From contig NZ_CP077092.1 of assembly GCF_014268585.2 (NCBI RefSeq), positions 4,563,501-4,627,500 of the forward strand: DNA of 64,000 nucleotides. The letters are read 5' to 3'. Origin of the DNA: Pseudomonas iranensis (GTDB taxonomy: Bacteria; Pseudomonadota; Gammaproteobacteria; Pseudomonadales; Pseudomonadaceae). A program made the translations under genes and the position numbers. Every line of letters starts with the position of its first letter. Position 1 is the first letter of the stretch. Below, piece after piece: positions 53,874-61,617 of this stretch. Below the pieces are notes generated by a model, which did no database searches, was not told the DNA's origin, and saw only the letters and a program-made list of their open reading frames with translations.

Positions 53874-53953
53874 CAGATGACTCCTTGTTATTTTTTTTGA
53901 GCAAGGTTTGAAAAGCGTTGAAGCGTGTTCTCAGTGAAGCTGGTTGAAAATAG

Positions 53954-53971
53954 TCATATCGTATGATGATT
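53954..53971. promoter_or_regulatory. candidate GntR operator upstream of araF
   Basis: TCATATCGTATGATGATT contains the palindrome TCATA-TCG-TATGA. A related AATCATCATATGA motif stands upstream of the FadR-type GntR gene (56863-56875), sharing the AATCATCATA core on one strand. The pair may mark sites of that regulator. Confidence 0.45.
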
Positions 53972-54010
53972 GGATTTCAAGCGTAGTTCAGCGCTGGAGA
54001 TCCGTTTTAT

Positions 54011-54829
54011 TCAGTCGTGGTACATCACCGAGCGACCACCATCGATGGTGATGCACGAAGCATTGATAAACGGTGCCTCATCGCTGGCCAGAAATACCGC
54101 CGTCATTGCCACTTCGATCGGCTGGCCGATGCGCTTGGGCGGATGCAGGTCGAAGGCGCGCTGCCGCTCGGCATGCGGATCGGCAAAGCCGTTCCAGTAA
54201 TCGACGTTCAGCTGCGTTTCGATGTAGCCCGGCGCGATGGCGTTGACGCGAATGCCTTTGGCCGCGTATTCGATGCCGAGTGCACGGGTCAGGCCGAGCA
54301 AGCCGTGCTTGGCTACCGGGTACGGAAAGCAGCCGGGAATGATGTGGCTGGAATGCGTCGAGGCGATGTTGATGATGCTGCCCACGCCCTGCTCGATCAT
54401 CTGCGGCAGCACGGCTTTGCAACCATACCAGGCGCCGTCCAGATCGATGGCAAAGCAGCGGCGCCAGTCCTCTTCGGTCATCTGCATAGGATCGCGGAAC
54501 ACATTGACCCCGGCGCAGTTGACCAACACATCGATGCGGCCATGCAATTCCACGGCGCGTCGGGCCAGGGCATGCAGATCCTGCTGATTCGATACGTCGA
54601 CCTTGAGCGCCTGCACGTCATGGCCCTGATCGCGCCAGTGAGCGGCGACCTGCTCGACCTTGTCGGCCTGGATGTCGCTGATGAGTAATCTGGCTTGCTG
54701 CGAGGCGAAGGCGGCGACAATCGCTTCGCCGATGCCCTGAGCGGCCCCGGTCAACAGCACGACCTTGTTTTTCAGGCGCTCGCCTTTCGGCGGCGCCGGC
54801 ACTGGTGGCAATGTCAGCGCTTCAGCCAT
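54011..54829 (-). CDS. SDR-family aldose 1-dehydrogenase (galactose/arabinose type)
   Basis: A 272-residue SDR that probably oxidises the imported D-galactose (or L-arabinose) to its 1,5- or 1,4-lactone. Nucleotide motif TGAAQGIG, NCAG, catalytic Ser in NIASTHSSHI, and YPVAK for Tyr-Lys. A 20-residue proline-rich N-terminal extension (MAEALTLPPVPAPPKGERL) precedes the fold. It is flanked by an SMP-30 lactonase gene and araFGH, which fits the first oxidative step of the DeLey-Doudoroff route. Its ATG follows the stop of a 50-codon leader ORF after only three bases (TGA-GCC-ATG). Confidence 0.85.
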   Translation of the reverse strand: MAEALTLPPVPAPPKGERLKNKVVLLTGAAQGIGEAIVAAFASQQARLLISDIQADKVEQVAAHWRDQGHDVQALKVDVSNQQDLHALARRAVELHGRIDVLVNCAGVNVFRDPMQMTEEDWRRCFAIDLDGAWYGCKAVLPQMIEQGVGSIINIASTHSSHIIPGCFPYPVAKHGLLGLTRALGIEYAAKGIRVNAIAPGYIETQLNVDYWNGFADPHAERQRAFDLHPPKRIGQPIEVAMTAVFLASDEAPFINASCITIDGGRSVMYHD

Positions 54830-54832
54830 GGC

Positions 54833-54985
54833 TCAGGCCTCCTGCACGCAGGCGCAAAAAAACCGGGCATCGGTCGATGTCCGGTTCTGACGGCTGGGGA
54901 AAACAAACAGGCAAGCGTCGCCGACGGCATTAAGCCGTGACAAAAGGCGGATCCCGCTTGCGCGGGCGAGAAGAATTCGCTGCAT
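54833..54985 (-). CDS. 50-codon leader ORF ahead of the sugar dehydrogenase
   Basis: A small ORF (50 residues, start MQRILLARASGIRLL, end CACVQEA) that begins with a leader and ribosome site nearly identical to those of dgoK: AACAGGTGAAGTGATGCAG here against AACAGGTGAAGCGATGCAG. Identity to the dgoK region ends at the ATGCAG. Its stop TGA lies 3 bases before the SDR ATG. It contains the stem and U-run of the terminator at 54856-54886. No family match. Translation may govern readthrough into the SDR gene; whether the peptide itself matters is unknown. Confidence 0.5.
   Translation of the reverse strand: MQRILLARASGIRLLSRLNAVGDACLFVFPSRQNRTSTDARFFCACVQEA
54856..54886 (-). terminator. intrinsic terminator inside the SDR leader
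   Basis: On the minus strand AACCGGACATCG, loop AC, CGATGCCCGGTTTTTTT. One internal A-C mismatch; seven U. It lies inside the leader ORF, about 30 bases before the SDR start and roughly 150 bases after the expected start site of promoter copy 2. There is no gene ending between that promoter and this terminator, so it probably attenuates the SDR operon. Confidence 0.75.
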
Positions 54986-55039
54986 CACTTCACCTGTTTT
55001 GTTCTTTTTAAGTGTGAGTGCGTGTCACTGCTGGAGCCG

Positions 55040-55099
55040 ACTATAAACCCGACCGCCAAATAATCTCAATATATAATTTTGCATCCCATATTTTGGGAT
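55040..55099 (-). promoter_or_regulatory. promoter and operator upstream of the SDR/ara locus (copy 2)
   Basis: On the minus strand: -35 TTGAGA (55069-55064), 18-base spacer, -10 TATAGT (55045-55040), palindrome ATCCCATATTTTGGGAT at 55083-55099, also centred 58 bases upstream of the start site. Same order, same boxes and the same spacing as copy 1 at 40200-40260. The palindrome directly follows the stop codon of the SMP-30 gene (55100). Confidence 0.8.
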
Positions 55100-55975
55100 C
55101 TAGCCAGCAAAACGCGTACAGAGTTTTCCTGCAACGTCGACGCGCATGCTCAGCACCGCGCCATCCAATGGATGATTCAGTGGACTCTTCGCGCTAGTGA
55201 TGAACAGGGTTTTCAGGTCTTCGCCACCGAAAACGCAACTGGTCGGGCGACTGACCGGCAGATCGATCTTGCGGTCCACCTGCCCGTCCGGCGTCAGGCG
55301 CAGAAGGCAACTGCCGTCCCAACGTGCATTCCACACGTAGCCTTCGGCGTCCATCGCCGAGCCATCGGGACCACCGTGTTGATCGGACGAGTAAAACACC
55401 TGCGGCGCATCGAGACTGCCGTCGGTGCGGATGAAATATCGATTGAGCGTGCTGTCGAGACTTTCACCAAACAGCAGCATGGTGCCGTCGTCGCTCCACA
55501 ACAAGGTATTGGGAATGCCCAGACCGAGCAGCAGCGGTGTCACGCGCTGATCGGGATCGATACGGAACAGGCCTCCGGAACGGCGCACCAGCGGCAGATC
55601 CTCGCCGTGCTCGCCGATGTTGTTTTGCATGGTGCCCAACCACAACCGACCCAGGGCATCGCAACGGGCTTCGTTGGGGCGGTTGCCCGGTTGCGGGTCG
55701 GCAACGCAGAACAACGTCAAGCGTGGCTCGAGGCCGGGCGAATCGAGATCCAGCCGATATACACCGCTGTTCAGCGTGACCAGCGCATCGCCGCTGGCGC
55801 AAGGAATGAAGGCGGAGATGTGCTCGGGCATCTGCCAGATCTGCACGTTCTGACCGATCAGGCGCAACGCTTGCTTACCGGCGATATCGACCCAGTAAAG
55901 CGCTTGGGTCGGCGCATCCCAGAACGGGCCTTCGCCGAGTTTCGCGCGGTGTTGGGTCAGGGCGGTGAACGGCAT
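55100..55975 (-). CDS. SMP-30/gluconolactonase-family sugar lactonase
   Basis: A 291-residue six-bladed beta-propeller lactonase that would open the galactono- or arabinono-lactone made by the neighbouring SDR. Metal ligands of the family are in LGEGPFWDAPTQALYWVD (Glu), NRPNEARCDALGRLWLGTM (Asn) and the Asp region LWSDDGTMLLFGES. AAGGA lies upstream of the ATG. It is read in the same direction as the GntR gene upstream and the SDR gene downstream, and its stop touches the operator of promoter copy 2. Confidence 0.92.
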   Translation of the reverse strand: MPFTALTQHRAKLGEGPFWDAPTQALYWVDIAGKQALRLIGQNVQIWQMPEHISAFIPCASGDALVTLNSGVYRLDLDSPGLEPRLTLFCVADPQPGNRPNEARCDALGRLWLGTMQNNIGEHGEDLPLVRRSGGLFRIDPDQRVTPLLLGLGIPNTLLWSDDGTMLLFGESLDSTLNRYFIRTDGSLDAPQVFYSSDQHGGPDGSAMDAEGYVWNARWDGSCLLRLTPDGQVDRKIDLPVSRPTSCVFGGEDLKTLFITSAKSPLNHPLDGAVLSMRVDVAGKLCTRFAG

Positions 55976-56002
55976 ATCAAGTCCTTCTGAGTTGTTGTTT
56001 TA

Positions 56003-56093
56003 CTGTGGAAGCGAGCTTGCTCGCGAAGGCGGAGTGTCAGTCAATGATGATTTATCTGACCTCACGCATTCGCGAGCAAGCTCGCTCCCACAG
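56003..56093. repeat. REPIN with long spacer
   Basis: Two REP units with GCAAGCTCGCTCCCAC as variant arm (AAGC instead of CAGG), inverted, about 50 bases apart. It separates the GntR gene from the SMP-30 gene. Confidence 0.9.
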
Positions 56094-56108
56094 GATGTCT
56101 CGACATTT

Positions 56109-56825
56109 TCAGCTAGCTTTTCTACTGGCCATGACTTTCGGGTAAAAGCGTTTTATCGCCAGGTCGGCGTTGTCGATCAAGGTCATGCACGCCCACACGC
56201 CACGGGTCGAATCGCGCGCGGCGATGGCGTCGGCCATGTCTTTATGGATCGGCAAGGTGCGGCGCAGTTCATCGGGATCGGCGGCGGAGACTTCGAACGA
56301 CACCGCCAGCAACGCGCCGAGGGCCGGGACCATTTGTTCGATGAACTGATTATGGCTGGCGGCCAGGATGCATTCGTGGAAGGCCTGGTCGGCACGGTTG
56401 TAATCGATGCCACTGTCGACTGCACGTTCCAGTGCATTGAAAGCCAGTTGCACCGCTTCGATCTGCTCCGGCGTTGCGCGCTCACAGGCCCAACGCACCG
56501 CCATCGGCTCAATGGTGCGGCGCAAATCCAGCAGGTCATCGACGAAGTTTTCCGGCAAGCCGTTGCGCGATAGCCAACCGACCACTTGCGGATCGAACAG
56601 ATTCCAGCGCCGGACCGGCAACACCCGCGTGCCGACTTTCGGCCCGACTTCGAGCATGCCTTTGGCGACGAGGGTTTTGATGGCTTCGCGAATCACCGTG
56701 CGGCTGACACCAAGCTGTTCGCCCAGATCCGCCTCGACCTTGATGGTCTGCCCCGGCTTGACCTGACCGGCAGCAATCCAACTGCCCAGCCAGTCAACGG
56801 TCGACGCATGAAAGCTGCTGGACAT
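56109..56825 (-). CDS. FadR-type GntR regulator of the sugar catabolic locus
   Basis: A 238-residue GntR regulator with a winged helix (QVKPGQTIKVEADLGEQLGVSRTVIREAIKTLVAKGM) and an all-helical FCD ligand domain. FCD metal-binding residues appear in ADQAFHECILAASHN and LPIHKDMADAIAARD, plus a late His-less region. The ATG at 56825 has GAGG upstream; a GTG two codons earlier is less likely. It heads the direction of SMP-30, SDR and araFGH genes and resembles the GntR repressors (DgoR type) that control galactonate and hexonate catabolism. A motif shared with the araF region lies just upstream of it. Confidence 0.92.
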   Translation of the reverse strand: MSSSFHASTVDWLGSWIAAGQVKPGQTIKVEADLGEQLGVSRTVIREAIKTLVAKGMLEVGPKVGTRVLPVRRWNLFDPQVVGWLSRNGLPENFVDDLLDLRRTIEPMAVRWACERATPEQIEAVQLAFNALERAVDSGIDYNRADQAFHECILAASHNQFIEQMVPALGALLAVSFEVSAADPDELRRTLPIHKDMADAIAARDSTRGVWACMTLIDNADLAIKRFYPKVMASRKAS

Positions 56826-56862
56826 GTACACCTCAAGGCGAATCGCGATGGGTGCCTACGCT

Positions 56863-56875
56863 AATCATCATATGA
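56863..56875. promoter_or_regulatory. candidate GntR auto-operator
   Basis: AATCATCATATGA contains the perfect palindrome TCATATGA. It lies about 40 bases upstream of the GntR start. On the other strand of 53954-53971 the same AATCATCATA core occurs upstream of araF. Suggests autoregulation. Confidence 0.45.
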
Positions 56876-56914
56876 ATAACAGTCAATCGGATTTTTCAGC
56901 TTGCACAGACCATC

Positions 56915-57003
56915 GTGGGAGCGAGCCTGCTCGCGAAAGCGTCGTGTCAGTCAAGATTGCTGGCGACTGATACACCGCGTTCGCGAGCAGGCTCGCTCCC
57001 ACA
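56915..57003. repeat. REPIN with long spacer
   Basis: Inverted pair GTGGGAGCGAGCCTGCTCGCG and CGCGAGCAGGCTCGCTCCCAC, about 50 bases apart, between the GntR gene and the DUF1285 gene. Confidence 0.92.
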
Positions 57004-57016
57004 TTTTGATGTTGTG

Positions 57017-57577
57017 TCAGGGTTCCAGGCCGATGCGAAAGAACTCGCCGCCACTCCACACGCCCAACCAGCGCTGACCATCGATCTCGCGGCTCACCGC
57101 CAGTTCCACCAACTGGTAAAACACATTGCGGTGAATCAGCGCTTCAAGGTTGCTGCGCACATGCACATAGGGCGCAGGCTCTTGGGTCTGAGGATCGATC
57201 TCGACACGGAGCGGATGCTCTGCCCCCGCCTCGATGGTTTCCTCGACGTTGCTGGTAAAGCGCAAAACCTGCGCCTCGCCCTCGCCTTGCACTTCCACGG
57301 CAACCGCTACGAACGGCGCATCATCGACCTTGATCCCGACCTTCTCGACCGGGGTGATGAGGAAGTAATCATCGCCGTCGCGGCGGATGATGGTGGAGAA
57401 CAGTTTGACCATCGGCTTGCGCCCGATCGGCGTACCCAGGTAGTACCAGGTGCCGTCGCGGGCAATGCGCATGTCGATGTCACCGCAGAAATCCGGGTTC
57501 CACAAATGCACCGGTGGCAGGCCTTTGGTCTTGGGGATCTGCCCCAGCAGGTCATTGGCTGTTTGCGGGTCACTCAT
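57017..57577 (-). CDS. DUF1285-family protein
   Basis: A 186-residue cytoplasmic protein of the DUF1285 family. Characteristic blocks are PPVHLWNPDFCGDIDMRI, GTWYYLGTPIGRKPMVKLFSTIIRRDGDDYFLITPVEKVGI and WLGVWSGGEFFRIG. The role is unknown; the fold is said to be related to ligand-binding beta-sandwich proteins. AAGGAG precedes the ATG. It is the last gene of a leftward pair with the DUF4823 lipoprotein gene 14 bases upstream. Confidence 0.9.
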   Translation of the reverse strand: MSDPQTANDLLGQIPKTKGLPPVHLWNPDFCGDIDMRIARDGTWYYLGTPIGRKPMVKLFSTIIRRDGDDYFLITPVEKVGIKVDDAPFVAVAVEVQGEGEAQVLRFTSNVEETIEAGAEHPLRVEIDPQTQEPAPYVHVRSNLEALIHRNVFYQLVELAVSREIDGQRWLGVWSGGEFFRIGLEP

Positions 57578-57591
57578 GGCGTACTCCTTGA

Positions 57592-58197
57592 TTACTGGTC
57601 GCCGATCCCCAGCAGGCTGCGTGCGTATTGCGCCAGTGGCGGACCGATGAGGTCTTCGGGTTTGGAGTCATGTAACGTCAGTAAACCGCCACGACTCTTG
57701 ATCCGTGCAGTATCAATCAAATACTGGGTGCTGGTCTCGATCAACATGATCTGAATCACGCCGCCGTCGATACCGAGGCGATCCACGGCTTCCTGGTCCA
57801 GCCACTCGTCAGAGTTGCCGATGCGGTCGTCAGCCTTGGCGAAACGTGTGTACAGCAGATAATGCGCGCCGGCATCACGGGCTTCGCCCATGGCTTGATC
57901 GAGGCCTTCCGGCGCACGGGCGCGGCGGACCATCGGGAAATATTCGACAAAGCCCTTGAAGGCTTCTTCGGCGACCACGTTCGGCCGTGGATAGGAACCA
58001 CCCGGCGGTGCGAACGCGCCCTGGGCGATGAAGATGAACGAGTCCGGCTGAATGCGGATATTGTTCACCCGGCGGCTGTCGCTGTGGTCCAGAAGCCCCG
58101 CATCGCTCATGTGATAACGAGTGCCTTCGGCCATATCGCTGACATTCATGCAGCCACCAAGCGCCAAAACGGCCAGCAGCAAAACCAGGCTACGCAT
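57592..58197 (-). CDS. DUF4823 lipoprotein
   Basis: A 201-residue lipoprotein: signal MRSLVLLLAVLALGGC with lipobox LGGC (Cys16) and a mature domain containing EAFKGFVEYFPMVRRA and HYLLYTRFAKADDRIG, typical of DUF4823. Location is probably the outer membrane, periplasmic face. AGGAG upstream of the ATG. It precedes the DUF1285 gene by 14 bases on the same strand; the two may form an operon. A REP remnant (CCTGCTCGCGAAAGC) lies near 58288. Confidence 0.88.
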   Translation of the reverse strand: MRSLVLLLAVLALGGCMNVSDMAEGTRYHMSDAGLLDHSDSRRVNNIRIQPDSFIFIAQGAFAPPGGSYPRPNVVAEEAFKGFVEYFPMVRRARAPEGLDQAMGEARDAGAHYLLYTRFAKADDRIGNSDEWLDQEAVDRLGIDGGVIQIMLIETSTQYLIDTARIKSRGGLLTLHDSKPEDLIGPPLAQYARSLLGIGDQ

Positions 58198-58314
58198 CCT
58201 ATTCCTCCAGAAGCCGGTGTCGGAAAACCGGCGAATGGCCGTTGGATGCAGCTTTTGCGCCAGCTCGACAAATTCAGTGATAGAGGCATTCGACCTGCTC
58301 GCGAAAGCGATTAC

Positions 58315-59283
58315 TCAGCCACCAATAATCTTCATGACAGTAGCGCCGCCAGAGAACGCCACCTCCTGCTTGTCACCCAACGCTTTGACCAGCAAACGTT
58401 GCAGCGCCGGCAACGCCTGGTGGCGCGGCTTGTCGAGCAGATCGCCGACATAGTGGCGGTTGCTCGACGACAAACAGCCATGCAGCCAACCGGTCGATGA
58501 CAGGCGCAAGCGCGAACAAGTGCGGCAGAACGGCACGCTTTCGTTGGCGATCACCCCGAAATTGCCGCGACCGGGAATCGCATAGCGCACAGCCGTGGCG
58601 TCCACCGGTGCGTCGGTCTGGGCGTATTCATAACGTTCGCCGATCAGGCCGAGCAACTGCTCAAGGCTGACGAACTGCTGCAGGAAGGCATTGGAATCCT
58701 TGGCCAGGTGGCCCATGCGCATCAGCTCGATGAAGCGCAGTTCGAAACCGCGCTCCAGACAGTAGTCGAGCAGCGGCATGACCTGATCGAGGTTTTGCCC
58801 GCGCAACGGCACCATGTTGACCTTGATCTTCATCCCGGCGGCGGCAGCCTGATCCATGCCATCGAGCACGCTGGGCAGGTCGCCGCCACGGGCGATGCTG
58901 CGAAAAGCCGCAGCATCGAGAGTATCGAGGGAAACGTTGATCCGGCGCAGACCGGCATCGACCAGCAGCGGCAGTTTTTTCGCGAGGAGTTGACCGTTGG
59001 TGGTCAGGCTGATGTCGTCGAGGCCCATCTGGCCGACGGCAGTCATGAACGATTCGAGTTTGGGGCTGACCAGTGGCTCGCCGCCGGTGATGCGCAGGCG
59101 CTCGATGCCGGCCGCTTCGATCAGGTATTCGACGCCGCGGGCCATGGCCTCGGCCGACAACTCATCCTGCGCAGCCACCAACCGCTTGCCGTTGGGCACG
59201 CAGTAGGTACAGGCGTAATTGCAGGCAGAGGTCAGGCTGATGCGCAGATTGCGAAAACGCCTGCCTTGACGGTCAACGATCAT
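58315..59283 (-). CDS. moaA: GTP 3',8-cyclase MoaA
   Basis: Radical-SAM enzyme that converts GTP to 3',8-cyclo-dihydro-GTP in molybdopterin synthesis. The N-terminal 4Fe-4S motif is CNYACTYC and the C-terminal cluster is CRTCSRLRLSSTGWLHGCL; the C-terminal double glycine (KIIGG) needed for activity is present. 322 residues. The start MIVDRQGRRFRNLRIS at 59283 has GGAG upstream; the reading 21 codons longer is not preferred. GGEPLVSPKL and NVSLDTLDA are SAM-binding blocks. No other moa gene is adjacent, so it could be one of two MoaA copies common in pseudomonads. Confidence 0.95.
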   Translation of the reverse strand: MIVDRQGRRFRNLRISLTSACNYACTYCVPNGKRLVAAQDELSAEAMARGVEYLIEAAGIERLRITGGEPLVSPKLESFMTAVGQMGLDDISLTTNGQLLAKKLPLLVDAGLRRINVSLDTLDAAAFRSIARGGDLPSVLDGMDQAAAAGMKIKVNMVPLRGQNLDQVMPLLDYCLERGFELRFIELMRMGHLAKDSNAFLQQFVSLEQLLGLIGERYEYAQTDAPVDATAVRYAIPGRGNFGVIANESVPFCRTCSRLRLSSTGWLHGCLSSSNRHYVGDLLDKPRHQALPALQRLLVKALGDKQEVAFSGGATVMKIIGG

Positions 59284-59421
59284 GAAACACTCCGGCGAAA
59301 GAAAATCGAGCGAGCAAAACTTGACTGAGAAATCAGGTTTTAGCAAGCCCTATGCCTGAGTATATTCCTGCGCTATTGCGCCATGTTGTGAAAACACGGC
59401 GCAATCAGCCCGCTGAATGAC

Positions 59422-60060
59422 TTAGGTGCTCGGCGTTTCCGGGTCGCGCTTGCGCTTGTTGCCCATGCGCACGCCGATGTCCATCAGGAACTGGAAGAAG
59501 CCTTCCTGATCTTCCAGCACGTTGCTCCAGAACGGCGAGTGATACAGCGCCACCGCGCCGTGCACCAACGCCCAGGATGCGCAGTAGTGGAAGTACGGCG
59601 GCACGTCTTCGAGCTTGCCTTCGCTGATGCGACCCTTGATCAGCAGGGTCAGGCGTTCGAAGTTCGAGGCACGGATCTTGTGCAGCTCCTCGACCATCTC
59701 CGGCACCTGATTACCCTTGACCACTTTCTCTTCGAGACGGTCGAACAGGCGATAGCGCTGCGGGTCGCGCATGCGGAATTCGAAGTAGGCGCGCGACAGC
59801 GCTTCCTTGTCCTTGTCGACATCCGCCGAATGCAGCAGCTCGTTCAGATCGCGCTCGTAGTCGAGCATCAGGCGCAAGTAGATCTCCGCCTTGGATTTGA
59901 AGTGCTTGTAGATCGTGCCTTTGCCGATACCCACGGCATCAGCAATCATCTCGACGGTGACACTGTCTTCACCCTGGTCGAGGAACAGCTTGAGCGCGGT
60001 ATCGAGAATTTCCTGCTCGCGGCGACGAAATTCACGGACCTTACGAGGTTCTTTATGCAT
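59422..60060 (-). CDS. TetR/AcrR-family regulator
   Basis: A 212-residue regulator with an N-terminal TetR helix-turn-helix (EILDTALKLFLDQGEDSVTVEMIADAVGIGKGTIYKHFKSKAE) and a helical ligand domain. It is the gene that stands next to the rgsA small RNA and tatD in pseudomonads. Its target is not known from the window; it is not PsrA. It is divergent from rgsA; the 214-base gap between its start and rgsA must contain both promoters. Confidence 0.92.
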   Translation of the reverse strand: MHKEPRKVREFRRREQEILDTALKLFLDQGEDSVTVEMIADAVGIGKGTIYKHFKSKAEIYLRLMLDYERDLNELLHSADVDKDKEALSRAYFEFRMRDPQRYRLFDRLEEKVVKGNQVPEMVEELHKIRASNFERLTLLIKGRISEGKLEDVPPYFHYCASWALVHGAVALYHSPFWSNVLEDQEGFFQFLMDIGVRMGNKRKRDPETPST

Positions 60061-60274
60061 AAGAAAAAGGTCTGATGGGTCAAAATTCGAAGCCGCGTAT
60101 TATGCCTAACTTGCGCAAAAAAGCACGGTTCATCGACCAAATCTGTGTTTCTTGTTCATTTCGAGAACGATTCGAGTGCAATGAGAACTCAACTGAAGCA
60201 AACGTATTCCAAATTTGTTTAAAAACCCCGACCGGCTCACTGGACTGCACGCCAGACTGATCAATACTTGAACT

Positions 60275-60391
60275 GTCGGGCGACATCTCCCCCAAGTGTC
60301 GTGCCGGTAAAGGTACCAACGGACCGCGTGCCTTTGTTTTACTCCTAATGGTCTTAACCCGGATTCACCCCCCAGAACCCGGGTTTTTTTT
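60275..60391 (+). ncRNA. rgsA: small RNA RgsA
   Basis: Transcript of about 117 bases between the TetR gene and tatD, the position of RgsA (PA2958.1 type) in P. aeruginosa and P. fluorescens. An RpoS-like -10 element CAATACT lies at 60262-60268, with the start about 7 bases on. The 3' end is an intrinsic terminator (AACCCGG, 14-base loop, CCGGGTT, then eight T, ending 60391) read in the plus direction, where no protein gene could use it. RgsA is known as an RpoS-dependent, stress-protective small RNA that depends indirectly on GacA. Exact ends are inferred. Confidence 0.72.
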
Positions 60392-60411
60392 GCCTGCGAT
60401 TTGGCCAGCCG

Positions 60412-61203
60412 TCACAGGGCAGATTTAACACTCGCCAGCGGGAACAGACGCTTGAAGTTCTCTGTGGTCTGCTCGGCAAAGCGCTCGTAGTTCTCACCAC
60501 GCAGCATCGCCAGAAACTCCGCCACTTCGCGCACGTACTGCGGCAGGTTCGGCTTGCCGCGATACGGAATCGGCGCCAGATACGGCGAATCGGTTTCCAC
60601 CAGCAAGCGATCGGCCGGCACTTTGCTCGCCACGTCACGCAAGGCATCGGCATTGCGGAACGTGACGATGCCCGACAGGGAAATGTAATAGCCCATGTCC
60701 AGCGCCGCTTTGGCCATGTCCCAGTCTTCGGTGAAGCAATGCAACACACCGGCCTGAGGCAACGCCGCTTCGCGCAGCAGTTCCAGGGTGTCGGCACGGG
60801 CGCCACGGGTGTGGATGATCACCGGTTTGCCGGTCTGCTGCGCCGCTTGCAGGTGCAGGCGAAACGACTCCTGCTGCAACTCGGCAGCTTCCGGCTCGTA
60901 GTGATAGTCGAGACCGGTTTCGCCGATCGCCACCACTTTCGGGTGATCAAGTTCGTGCAGAAGCCAATCCAGCGCCGGTGCCGCGCCCGGCTGAACATCC
61001 AGCGGATGCACGCCGACCGAACAATCAACATCGGCATACCGCTCGGCAAGGGCTTTGACGTCAGCGGCGTTGTCGGCACTGACGCCGATGCACAGAAAAT
61101 GTCCGACCCCACGCTCGCGGGCCGCAGCGAGTGCGGCATCCAGCGAGCCGTCATGGGCGGCGAGGTCGAGACGATCAAGGTGACAATGGGAATCTACGAG
61201 CAT
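60412..61203 (-). CDS. tatD: TatD-family metal-dependent DNase
   Basis: A 263-residue TIM-barrel hydrolase acting as a 3'-5' exonuclease or DNase. The metal ligands begin with VDSHCHLDRLD (HxH near residue 6-8), followed by EIGETGLDYHY, HTRGA, and later HCFTE and TDSPYLAP. It is not part of the Tat translocase despite the name. Located downstream of pilZ, holB and tmk in the usual order and separated from the rgsA terminator by about 20 bases. Confidence 0.95.
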   Translation of the reverse strand: MLVDSHCHLDRLDLAAHDGSLDAALAAARERGVGHFLCIGVSADNAADVKALAERYADVDCSVGVHPLDVQPGAAPALDWLLHELDHPKVVAIGETGLDYHYEPEAAELQQESFRLHLQAAQQTGKPVIIHTRGARADTLELLREAALPQAGVLHCFTEDWDMAKAALDMGYYISLSGIVTFRNADALRDVASKVPADRLLVETDSPYLAPIPYRGKPNLPQYVREVAEFLAMLRGENYERFAEQTTENFKRLFPLASVKSAL

Positions 61204-61218
61204 AAAAAGGACTGCAAC

Positions 61219-61575
61219 TTACATCGTATGAGTGGGACGGTCGGATTTCAGCGCTCCGGCCAGATGAGTTTCGATGCGACTGCGCGCGGTGTCGTCGCCG
61301 TCGTTGAATTGCACGCCGACACCGGCGGCGCGATTGCCTTGTGCGCCTTTGGGGGTGATCCAGGCGACTTTGCCGGCGACGGGAATTTTTTCCGCTTCAT
61401 CCATCAGGTGCAACAGCATGAACACCTCGTCGCCCAACCGGTAGCTTTTGTTGGTCGGGATGAACAGGCCACCATTCTTGATGAAAGGCATGTAGGCGGC
61501 GTAAAGCACCGACTTGTCCTTGATGGTCAGGGACAAGATGCCGTTACGCGGCCCCGGGCTGACAGGCTCAATCAT
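61219..61575 (-). CDS. pilZ: type IV pilus assembly protein PilZ
   Basis: A 118-residue PilZ protein of the kind that helps type IV pilus formation and twitching. The sequence PGPRNGILSLTIKDKSVLYAAYMPFIKNGGLFIPTN is nearly that of P. aeruginosa PilZ. It lacks the RxxxR and (D/N)xSxxG motifs needed for c-di-GMP binding, as known for this founder protein. Start at 61575, with GGAGGTG immediately upstream; a start four codons earlier is not preferred. Located between holB and tatD. Confidence 0.94.
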   Translation of the reverse strand: MIEPVSPGPRNGILSLTIKDKSVLYAAYMPFIKNGGLFIPTNKSYRLGDEVFMLLHLMDEAEKIPVAGKVAWITPKGAQGNRAAGVGVQFNDGDDTARSRIETHLAGALKSDRPTHTM

Positions 61576-61617
61576 GTTCACCTCCACTGCTGATCTTCAG
61601 AGTCTAGGTACACATTC

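Noticed and set aside
59422..60060. The TetR gene as PsrA, the regulator of the etfD box
   Set aside because: Its sequence and position (next to rgsA and tatD) belong to another TetR lineage; PsrA is normally next to lexA.
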